Origin: DASXMT01 sp963803065
GTDB taxonomy: Bacteria > Actinomycetota > Acidimicrobiia > Acidimicrobiales > RAAP-2
Assembly: GCA_963803065.1 (NCBI GenBank)
Contig: CAWDKW010000005.1
Span: forward strand, 243,798 to 307,797
DNA length: 64,000 nucleotides
Reading direction: 5' to 3'
The translations under genes and the position numbers were made by a program. The notes under the pieces were generated by a model, which searched no databases, was not told where the DNA came from, and saw nothing but the letters and a program-made list of their open reading frames with translations. Below are positions 57,185-64,000 of this stretch, one piece after another (position 1 is the stretch's first letter; each line of letters opens with the position of its first letter).

Positions 57185-57793
57185 TCATCCAGCCAAGACT
57201 TGCGAGTCCAAAAGTGTCGTGATGTCGTCAAATACGCGCTCAACTGGTTGGTGGCCATCGACCTGAACCAACAACCCGCGGGCTTGGTAGTAGCCCAACA
57301 ATGGTTCCGTCTGAGCTTCAAATAGTTCAAACCGATTCACGATGGTCGATCTCGTGTCATCCGTACGTCCTCTTCGAGGTCCACGAGCTCGGAGGCGTCG
57401 GAGCAGCTCATCACGGCCAACCACGAGATGGACTACGGCTTGGAACTCGGCCTCGCGTGATTGAGCCAGTTCAGCCAATGCCTGGGCCTGGCTAACAGTC
57501 CTGGGGAAGCCGTCGAGGACATATCCGCTGGTAAACTCGTCCTGAAACAGCCGCTCAGAAAGCAGTTCCAAGACCAACTCGTCCGGCACGAGATCCCCTC
57601 GCCGTACGTACGCATCGGCAAGTTTTCCAAGTCGCGTTCCACGATGAATTTCTCCTCGCAACACGTCTCCACTGGAAAACTGAATGACGTCGTAGTACGC
57701 GGCCAACTTCTTGGCCTGCGTGCCTTTTCCCGCTCCGGGACACGCGATTAGCAGCAATCGCACAGAATCACATTGCCGAGGCATCGCCCACAT
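57185..57793 (-). CDS. adk: Adenylate kinase-like nucleoside monophosphate kinase (short lid)
   Basis: 202 residues. P-loop LIACPGAGKGTQAKKLA, AMP-site segments QFSSGDVLRGEI and GDLVPDELVLELL, then GYVLDGFPRTVSQAQAL. The lid between RARGPRRGR and TRSTIVNRFELF is very short, as in eukaryotic or archaeal-type short adenylate kinases, and carries no zinc cysteines. Catalyses ATP + AMP to 2 ADP. It is probably a second, accessory copy: housekeeping adk is normally in the ribosomal protein/secY operon, and here it sits in a lower-GC accessory block 11 bases after a redox protein gene. ATG 57784 is an alternative start. Confidence 0.82.
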   Translation of the reverse strand: MWAMPRQCDSVRLLLIACPGAGKGTQAKKLAAYYDVIQFSSGDVLRGEIHRGTRLGKLADAYVRRGDLVPDELVLELLSERLFQDEFTSGYVLDGFPRTVSQAQALAELAQSREAEFQAVVHLVVGRDELLRRLRARGPRRGRTDDTRSTIVNRFELFEAQTEPLLGYYQARGLLVQVDGHQPVERVFDDITTLLDSQVLAG

Positions 57794-57804
57794 TTCTCGA
57801 GTCC

Positions 57805-59529
57805 TTATGGCTGGGTCGTGCCGATGGACATATGAACCGAGCGGATGGCGCTGGCACCCTCACCTGCAGCGGCGGCGACACGTTTCATCGATCCGTGGCG
57901 TATATCTCCCGCGGCGAACACACCGGGAACACTCGTCTCAAACGGGTACGGTCGCCGACCCAAGACCGAAAAAGCAGTCATATCCGCTTCGGGAATGTCT
58001 TTGTCTGTCACCACGAAGCCATTTTCATCTAGCGCGATGCCAGCGAGCCAACCGCTGGCCGGAACTGCGCCGATGAAGCAAAACAGGCCATCACACCCAA
58101 GACGCTCTCGACTCTCCTTTGCCGCACCTTTGATCGTCACTGCGCCTAAGCGATCACGGCCATGAAGCTCTACGACCTCCGTGCTTGCACGAACACGGAT
58201 TCGGGAATCTGCCAACACACGGTCCACCAGATACCTGGACATACCAGAGCCGAGATCGCCATCGCGAACGACCAACGTGACCTGCTTCCCCCTGCTCGCC
58301 AGAAAGATAGATGCCTGTCCCGCCGAGTTAGCACCGCCAATCACGACGACCTCTGGCCCCTCGCAGTCGGAAACCTCGAGTTCGGTCGCGCCGTAGTAGA
58401 TCCCAGCACCTTCGAACTCCGACCAACGTTCAATGGGGAGCTTCCGATATTGCGCACCGGTCGCGACGACGATCGCCTTCGCCCCGACTTCCGAGCCACT
58501 ATCGAGAACAACCCGCAATTGTCCTTCAAGCGTACAAAGCAACTGCACGCCGCACACGCTCTCGATTCGAGCTCCGAATTTCTGAGCCTGAATAACGGCG
58601 AGCCTTGCCAACTCCTCGCCCGGAACGCCCGTCGGGAAGCCCAGGTAATTTTCGATCCGAGAGCTCGTCGCGGCCTGACCGCCCGGCGAGATCAAGTCGA
58701 ATAACACAGTGCTAAGACCCTCTGATGATCCGTACACGGCGGCGGCTAGACCGGCCGGACCACCACCAACAACCACGAGATCGACGAGCGACCCTGGCTC
58801 GGACCTGTACGTCAAGCCAACAACCCCAGCGAGCGACGACGGCGACGCGTTTTCGATCGTGTGGGTCGGAGTGATGGCTACGGGAAGGGCCATCCCTCCT
58901 GCCTTGAGTTCGCGCAGAAGCGTTTCTCCGGCTGGAGACTCCACCTCCACCCAGCGGTGAGCCAGGTGTTGGCGAGCAGCCCAATTCCTGAGCCTCGACG
59001 CTTCAGGGGAAAATCGGCTGCCCAGTATCTGGATGCTCCACGCGCCCTCGCTGCGCTGAAGCAGTGACCGCCTGGCGATAAACGCAGCGAGCACGACCTC
59101 AGAGAGCTCCGCGTCCTCCGCCATCAGCCTCCGAAAATCGGCCATGGCGATCTGGCGCACCTGGCCGGGCTTTGAGACTCTCGTCGTCAGATACACAACC
59201 TGTCCCGTCACCATGTCGAGTTCTCCCAGGAACGCTCCCGGATGATTCGAAAGCACGACCGCCTCAGGCAATCCCGGCATGGCAGCCCGAATTAGGTCCA
59301 CCTCCGCAGACTCCAGGTAAAAGAAATCCCGACTCGCATCCCCTGCCCTCGACAAGATCTCTCCGGCTTCCACGTCCCTCGAGGTCGAAATGGCCCGGAT
59401 CTTGTCGAGGTGATGTTGGCGTAATACGGGGAACGCCGGATCGGCGCCCGGCTCTTCAGCCCGGGGGAACACACCACCTAAGACTGAGCCGGTTTTGGCT
59501 TCATGGAACAGACCCTCAGTCGTTGACAT
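57805..59529 (-). CDS. Cyclic nucleotide-binding domain fused to thioredoxin-reductase-like flavoprotein
   Basis: 574 residues. The first 145 or so form a cNMP-binding-type beta barrel (ISTSRDVEAGEILSRAGD, HPGAFLGELDMVTGQ). After a thioredoxin-like spacer (SIQILGSRFSPEASRLRNW) comes a two-domain FAD/NAD(P) oxidoreductase: LVVVGGGPAGLAAAVYGSSEG, IENYLGFPTGVPGEEL, VVATGAQYRKL, VVVIGGANSAGQASIFLAS and the FAD end VPGVFAAGDIR. The redox-active CxxC of true thioredoxin reductases is absent: the site reads YYGATELEVSD. It is therefore not a classical reductase; a ligand-gated flavoprotein is more likely. ATG 59529 has GAGTGAGG upstream, and it overlaps the cupin gene by 14 bases. Confidence 0.83.
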   Translation of the reverse strand: MSTTEGLFHEAKTGSVLGGVFPRAEEPGADPAFPVLRQHHLDKIRAISTSRDVEAGEILSRAGDASRDFFYLESAEVDLIRAAMPGLPEAVVLSNHPGAFLGELDMVTGQVVYLTTRVSKPGQVRQIAMADFRRLMAEDAELSEVVLAAFIARRSLLQRSEGAWSIQILGSRFSPEASRLRNWAARQHLAHRWVEVESPAGETLLRELKAGGMALPVAITPTHTIENASPSSLAGVVGLTYRSEPGSLVDLVVVGGGPAGLAAAVYGSSEGLSTVLFDLISPGGQAATSSRIENYLGFPTGVPGEELARLAVIQAQKFGARIESVCGVQLLCTLEGQLRVVLDSGSEVGAKAIVVATGAQYRKLPIERWSEFEGAGIYYGATELEVSDCEGPEVVVIGGANSAGQASIFLASRGKQVTLVVRDGDLGSGMSRYLVDRVLADSRIRVRASTEVVELHGRDRLGAVTIKGAAKESRERLGCDGLFCFIGAVPASGWLAGIALDENGFVVTDKDIPEADMTAFSVLGRRPYPFETSVPGVFAAGDIRHGSMKRVAAAAGEGASAIRSVHMSIGTTQP

Positions 59530-59935
59530 CGGATGCCTCACTCGCAGGCTTATCGACGACGTCTAACGGTTGGTCAACCAGCGTGACAAGCGGTTGACCC
59601 ACCTCGACGATGTACGTCGACAGCATTCGACCCGTATCGGAGCGGACGTCCAGCGCGTTGTGAGGCAGCCGAGGCGGGATCAAGAAGCCTTCACCCACCT
59701 GCAATGTTCTTGTCGACCGACCCTCAACCATCATCTTGACCGTTCCGGCAGCGATATAACCGACTTCTTCGCCCGGATGGATGTGCCAACCTGATTCCAC
59801 CCCACACGGGATCTCGGTAAGCACCTGGACGATCTCGCGTCCAACTATGGACGACGGCTCGTGCTGGATCTCGATCCTCTTGAGTGTCCCGGCCAAAGCA
59901 TCTGCTGAATCCGTCCCGCTCGCACGCGGTGTCAC
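59516..59935 (-). CDS. Cupin-domain protein
   Basis: 139 residues of one cupin barrel. Motif 1 SGWHIHPGEEVGYIAAG gives two His and one Glu for metal binding; motif 2 GEGFLIPPRLPHNALDV supplies the third His. Such small cupins bind a metal and may act as sensors, isomerases or dioxygenases; nothing fixes which. It overlaps the start of the cNMP/flavoprotein gene, so the two are translationally coupled and may act together in an oxidative or electrophile response. It lies 54 bases after the hydrolase gene on the same strand. Confidence 0.8.
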   Translation of the reverse strand: MTPRASGTDSADALAGTLKRIEIQHEPSSIVGREIVQVLTEIPCGVESGWHIHPGEEVGYIAAGTVKMMVEGRSTRTLQVGEGFLIPPRLPHNALDVRSDTGRMLSTYIVEVGQPLVTLVDQPLDVVDKPASEASDVND

Positions 59936-59989
59936 TTGATGTTGACCTCCTCAATCTGACTTACGGACGCCTTATGACGGACGCCAGGC

Positions 59990-60730
59990 TCAACCGAGCT
60001 CGGCGATGGCCTTCAACACGACATCCGCCACGATCTGAGGCTGGGACATCATGATCACGTGAGAGCCCTCGGCCTCCGTAATGGCAGCCCCTGCCCGCTT
60101 TGCCATCGACAGGGTGACATCGGACCCAGCGGCCTTGTCGCCTGTCGCAACAACGGCCCAGGATGGCAAGCCATTCCATGCTGGCTTTCCGGAGGCTTCA
60201 GAAAAGGCCTTTTCAGCCACCGGCCGCTGCGTAGCTGCCATCAGCGCCGCCTCTTCCGGACTGAGGTCCCCAGCAAAGGCATCATGGAAATTGGCTGGGT
60301 CGATGAGGAATTCGACGGCTGACTCGCCCCCATCACCAGTCGGGTACCGCATGGGCACCAAGGCCGAGTTCAAGACGCTGTCCTTGGAGGTGCTTTCCAC
60401 CTCAGCGAGGCGCTCACCCTCATCCGGAGCAAACCCGGCCACGAACACGAGACCCCGCACATTGTCCAGCCCGCTGGCAGCGTTGCTGATGACGGCGCCA
60501 CCATAGGAGTGCCCAACAGCGAGCACCGGCCCACGAACCTGACCCAACACACTGGCGATGTACGCGGAATCGACGGCGATTCCACGCAGTGGGTTCGCAG
60601 GCGCGATGACCCGCACGCCAGCCATTTGCAATCGCTGGATGACCCCCAACCATCCGGACGCATCTGCAAACGCTCCATGGACCGACACAACAGTGACCGA
60701 ACTCTCGTCGCGGCGCTCTTTGACTGACAT
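59990..60730 (-). CDS. Alpha/beta hydrolase (plant-esterase-like branch)
   Basis: 246 residues. VVSVHGAFADASGWLGVIQRL, the nucleophile elbow AVGHSYGGAVISNAA, FVAGFAPDEGE and the terminal His in EGSHVIMMSQPQIV mark the small esterase/hydroxynitrile-lyase-like branch common in actinobacteria and pseudomonads. The substrate is unknown. It heads the minus-strand set hydrolase-cupin-cNMP/flavoprotein-adenylate kinase and lies downstream of the LuxR-type regulator with a 457-base gap, so regulation by that protein is possible. A GAGGAGAG ribosome site precedes the ATG. Confidence 0.82.
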   Translation of the reverse strand: MSVKERRDESSVTVVSVHGAFADASGWLGVIQRLQMAGVRVIAPANPLRGIAVDSAYIASVLGQVRGPVLAVGHSYGGAVISNAASGLDNVRGLVFVAGFAPDEGERLAEVESTSKDSVLNSALVPMRYPTGDGGESAVEFLIDPANFHDAFAGDLSPEEAALMAATQRPVAEKAFSEASGKPAWNGLPSWAVVATGDKAAGSDVTLSMAKRAGAAITEAEGSHVIMMSQPQIVADVVLKAIAELG

Positions 60731-60919
60731 TGGACACTCTCCTCGTTCTCAGGTGCGAGACCACACTGCGCACTCAATGACGCACGAACGTCAACTGAAC
60801 TCGGTTCCACTGTGCAGGGTCACCCGCCTCTGGAGACCCCGCGAAACGCGTAGTTGTCGCGTGCGCCATCTGCAGTTCCAAGCGGTCGTCACCCATTGGG
60901 CCGAATGACTGATGGAACT

Positions 60920-61090
60920 GCAGCTGCCGCCGCTTCGGGACTTCACATGTTCACGACGAGAGCTGATTGGCCAGTTTCTGAACGCACAGTGAAGGTGGTA
61001 ATCGACTGTGCGGTGACGGATGAATATTGGGCGCCAACCTCCGAGTTCGTCTCCCCGATGGCGGTTCGCAGCGCAACGGATCTGGCGCAT
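60920..61090 (-). pseudogene. Degenerate LuxR-type helix-turn-helix tail
   Basis: On the minus strand one frame reads HRTVDYHLHCAFRNWPISSR, close to the YTVDYHLRAVFRKLGISSR of the intact regulator next door. The upstream part of the same domain (AIGETNSEVGAQ, compare AVGATNREIAAE) is in a different frame. It is therefore a frameshifted fragment of a second regulator. The rest of the 457-base gap (60731-61187) holds nothing I recognise. Confidence 0.65.
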
Positions 61091-61187
61091 CCCCGATTCA
61101 TCGCCGAGTCGGTGTGACGCCGGCCACGGATGAGACGAGCCCTGCCGGTGAGTCGTCCGGTCCTGACGCCGAACGAGTTACAAAGTC

Positions 61188-63989
61188 CTACCGCCGAGCC
61201 GGCACGAGAGCGGCTTCGATCTCCACTACCTGCGTGAGCTCCCTTCGCGAGCTGATGCCCAGCTTCCGGAACACGGCCCGAAGGTGGTAATCGACCGTAT
61301 AGCGGCTGATAAACATTTCGGCTGCGATCTCTCGATTCGTCGCTCCAACTGCTGCCCGGCGAGCAATTTGAGCTTCCTGCGGGGTCAGGTCGTGGGCCGG
61401 AACGGCCGGCCGTTTCTGAATTCTGTCGCCGGTGGTCTTCAGTGTCTCCCGGGCGCGGTTGGCAAACCCGTTCGCCCCCATCTCCTCGAACATCCTCAAC
61501 GCGACATGCAGATGCTGTCGGCTATCGGTAGTTCTGTGTTGACCCTGGAGCCACTCGCCGAAGCCTAGGTGCGCCCGCGCCAGTTCACTTGGGATTCCCG
61601 CTCTCTCCAGCATCTTGATGGAATCGTCATAGAAGCGGTGTGCGGTCTTGTCACTCGCAGCCAATGCCTCTAAGCGAGCGAGCAGACCAAGAGCCCATGG
61701 GGTGTCACTCGCCAGGGCACGGGCCCGGAGTTGCTCCAATGCAATGCCAGCCTCATGACGCTCTCCAATTCGAAAACCGGCTTCTACCAGCGCTGAGATC
61801 GACCAATTGTCGTGAGGTACAAGATCAGTCTCGCACGCCTTTGCGGCCGTCGAGAAGGCGGCTGAGTAATTCCCCATTCCGATTTCCAGAACAAGCAAGG
61901 CTCGGTCAGCGTGCGATCTATGCAGCTTTATCTCTAGCGCGTCGGCCACCGCGTACATCATCGCCGCCGTGGGCCGGACCGTTCCCTCGTCGCCCTCCCA
62001 CGCAAAGAGCTCGCACCTGGCCACACCAAGCAGGTATTGGGAGTCGAAGCTCCCCTGAGCGTGCACTACATCTTCCAGTTCCGCGAGGTGGATCCTGGCC
62101 TCAGCAAGCTCCCCCCTTGCAGCTGCTTGCATGGTGGAGGAGATCAACACTTCCAAGAGGGCCTGAAAGTCTCCCGTCCGCAAAGCAACTTCGCGGATGT
62201 ATTCGTGCCACTTCCGGTTCGCCCAGTCATCCCACAGTCCTTGCGACAACATCGACCCAAGAAACCGCCACGAAGGAACGACCTGCGCTGTTTCGGGATA
62301 ACCCGCAAGGGCCTCCACCGCGCGTTTCATATCTGGGACGGCGCTCATGTAGCCAGAGCTGTACAATTTCGCGGTACTTGTCGCAACCAAGTCAGCGGTT
62401 TCATCGCCAGATGAGGTGACGGAGAGAAGCCGCAGGGCGGCCGTCCCCACGTCATGGGGTGTGCAACCAGCAGAGCCGCTCCCGCCCTGAAAGTGGGTTT
62501 CGTTGAGTGCCTCGAGCATCGTCTCCTTGGCCAACTGTGAGTCGATCGATTCGAAGATCGTCACTGCGCTCATGAGCATCGGTATCAATCGACCTCCGGG
62601 TCGACCGAGCGGACTTATGAGTTTCGCGCTCAACCGCAATGCTTGAGCTTCAAAAAGAGGTTCATCGAAGAGTGGTCGACCGCTTTCAAGCAACTCTTCA
62701 GCACGGAGAAATCCCCCGCCCTTGAAGGCCGCATAAGCGGCTGCGAGGGTCCGGGACGCCCGTTCCTGACGACGCGGCGACAATGCGGCAGACCGCGCCA
62801 GAAAGTCAGCTTCGGCCAGAAAGCCTCCACGCTCGCGGGCCTTGTTCGCGCATCTCTCCAAGCTGTTTGCAACTTCCTGGTCGTATCCGATCGCCGCAGC
62901 TGCGAGGTGCCAAGCCATCAGATCAGGGTCGTGGCCTTTGTCGATGGCCAGTGCGACTTGCCTGTGAGCTGACCGCCGATCCTCCTCACTCGCACCGAAG
63001 TAGATCGCGGACCGGATGAGCGGATGACGGAACCGGAACTCTGGGTGAAGGTCGACGAGCCAAAGGGCTTCAGCGTCGAGAACCGCCTCTGATCGGATCC
63101 CGACCATTTCCGCCGTCTTCCAGATCAGTCCGGGGTCATCGTCGGAAATCGCAGCGGCGATGAGTAACAGTCTCTGGCTGTCCGTGGAAAGGGTCCGGAC
63201 GGTGGCAAGGAAATAGGCCTCCAGTCGTTGGCCGACTGGGAGAAGATCGTTCACCAAAAGGCCACTCTCCGCCGCCCCATCGGCGAGCGCTCGACCCACT
63301 TCGGTGAGGACCAACAGATTGCCTCCCGCCTTCCTGGTTATCCGCCTTGCAACCTCAAGGTCAATGTGTCCCGAACTGAGGGCGATGAGGAGGTCGATGC
63401 CATCGGCTTCTTCCAATCCCTTGATTGACATTTCTGGCAAACCATTGAGTGCACTGACCTCGTTTCGCGAGCCGTCGATTACGTCGGGTTCGGACGAAGT
63501 CCTGATGGCGAACAACATTCCGATCTGTTCGGCATGGAGTCGCCGTGCAACGAATGCCAGGACATTGAGCGAATCAACGTCCAACCACTGAGCATCGTCA
63601 ATGACACACGCGAGCGGAGCTTCATGAGCGGCGTCGGCCAAAAGTGTCAAAACCGATAGTCCGAGCAAGAGGGGATTGGCCGGGAGAGCTTGACTCAGGC
63701 CGAAAGCAGACTCGAGGGCCTTGCGCTGCGGCAGGGGGAGGCGATCTATCAGTCCAAAGAAGGGGAGCAGGAGTCGGTGGAGTCCGGCAAAGCTCATGTA
63801 TTGCTCAGGTTCAACACCCGCCAACCGGATGACTCTGTAGTCGGGTAACCCGTCCGCGAAATGACTGAGTAATGCCGACTTACCAACACCAACCTCACCA
63901 CGGATGACCAGAACGCCACTCATACCGTCACCCATGACGTCGGCAAGCTCGGCTAGGCGGGAAACTTCGCGACTTCGACCTACCAACAT
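61188..63989 (-). CDS. Large LuxR-family (LAL/MalT-like) ATPase transcription regulator, possibly starting outside the window
   Basis: 933 residues from ATG 63989; the frame is still open at the window edge, so a slightly earlier start is possible. N-terminal STAND/AAA ATPase: VGRSREVSRL, Walker A IRGEVGVGKSALL, Walker B CVIDDAQWLD, and RITRKAGGNLLVL. A long helical tetratricopeptide-like middle follows, then a C-terminal LuxR helix-turn-helix (DLTPQEAQIARRAAVGATNR, MFISRYTVDYHLRAVFRKLG). It would bind a signal and ATP, then activate promoters. It probably controls the minus-strand genes downstream. GC is distinctly lower than in the left part of the window; there are no tandem repeats and no frame breaks. 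Confidence 0.88.
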   Translation of the reverse strand: MLVGRSREVSRLAELADVMGDGMSGVLVIRGEVGVGKSALLSHFADGLPDYRVIRLAGVEPEQYMSFAGLHRLLLPFFGLIDRLPLPQRKALESAFGLSQALPANPLLLGLSVLTLLADAAHEAPLACVIDDAQWLDVDSLNVLAFVARRLHAEQIGMLFAIRTSSEPDVIDGSRNEVSALNGLPEMSIKGLEEADGIDLLIALSSGHIDLEVARRITRKAGGNLLVLTEVGRALADGAAESGLLVNDLLPVGQRLEAYFLATVRTLSTDSQRLLLIAAAISDDDPGLIWKTAEMVGIRSEAVLDAEALWLVDLHPEFRFRHPLIRSAIYFGASEEDRRSAHRQVALAIDKGHDPDLMAWHLAAAAIGYDQEVANSLERCANKARERGGFLAEADFLARSAALSPRRQERASRTLAAAYAAFKGGGFLRAEELLESGRPLFDEPLFEAQALRLSAKLISPLGRPGGRLIPMLMSAVTIFESIDSQLAKETMLEALNETHFQGGSGSAGCTPHDVGTAALRLLSVTSSGDETADLVATSTAKLYSSGYMSAVPDMKRAVEALAGYPETAQVVPSWRFLGSMLSQGLWDDWANRKWHEYIREVALRTGDFQALLEVLISSTMQAAARGELAEARIHLAELEDVVHAQGSFDSQYLLGVARCELFAWEGDEGTVRPTAAMMYAVADALEIKLHRSHADRALLVLEIGMGNYSAAFSTAAKACETDLVPHDNWSISALVEAGFRIGERHEAGIALEQLRARALASDTPWALGLLARLEALAASDKTAHRFYDDSIKMLERAGIPSELARAHLGFGEWLQGQHRTTDSRQHLHVALRMFEEMGANGFANRARETLKTTGDRIQKRPAVPAHDLTPQEAQIARRAAVGATNREIAAEMFISRYTVDYHLRAVFRKLGISSRRELTQVVEIEAALVPARR

Positions 63990-64000
63990 GCGGATTCCCA

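Noticed and set aside
1..64000. tRNA, rRNA or riboswitch genes
   Set aside because: None recognised by eye on either strand, including upstream of thiL where a TPP riboswitch might be expected.

Overview
The window looks like one contig of a high-GC actinobacterium. The signs are a one-polypeptide 2-oxoglutarate dehydrogenase/decarboxylase with a fused E2-like domain, GTP-dependent PEP carboxykinase, two DUF222/13E12-type HNH endonucleases, and frequent GTG starts with ATGA/GTGA gene overlaps. Acidimicrobiia is my best guess for the class, but this is inference; there is no rRNA or tRNA in the window to anchor it. By eye GC is near 70% up to about 56 kb and clearly lower from about 56.3 kb to the end.

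Layout. 0-33 kb is mostly housekeeping: the end of an acyl-CoA synthetase, an RpiB-like isomerase, ribonuclease HII, a DMT transporter, small hydrolases, queC, kgd/sucA, a NYN-S1 RNA-binding nuclease, a FabZ-like dehydratase, exonuclease III, a UvrD-like helicase, a murF-ddl-PH-domain group, an HtrA protease, an AMACR-type CoA transferase, an MFS protein, a DUF222-HNH gene, pckG and thiL. 33.7-51.2 kb is a dedicated biosynthetic locus. Two giant proteins (two NPD enoyl-reductase-like barrels-KS-AT-ACP-ACP-KR, and KS-AT-DH-PPTase) are followed by a free acyl carrier protein, two alpha/beta hydrolases and a UGT-type glycosyltransferase. All lie on the plus strand with tiny gaps or overlaps. I read this as a polyunsaturated-fatty-acid-synthase-like 'secondary lipid' machine whose product is released and glycosylated. 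51.5-56.3 kb is mobile: a second DUF222-HNH gene, a group II intron-like RNA remnant, and a DUF6431/DDE-transposase/AAA-ATPase transposon truncated at its 3' end. 56.2-64 kb is a lower-GC minus-strand block: thiocyanate-hydrolase-like beta and alpha subunits (the catalytic gamma is absent and the alpha 3' end is cut by the transposon), adenylate kinase, a cAMP-domain/thioredoxin-reductase fusion, a cupin, a hydrolase, a degenerate LuxR tail and a large LuxR-type ATPase regulator.

Two window-wide signals matter. First, short tandem repeats have grown inside many genes (rnhB, queC, kgd, the NYN-S1 gene, the helicase, murF, thiL, the MFS gene, the HNH gene, both synthases, the glycosyltransferase). 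Units inside genes are multiples of 3, while several intergenic arrays are not. Second, nine or more genes are split by single-base gains or losses, mostly in G/C runs and mostly inside those repeats. Correcting one base per break restores an exact whole number of codons each time. Because single-copy essential genes are hit, I annotate each as one gene and suspect sequencing or assembly error, although real slippage cannot be excluded.
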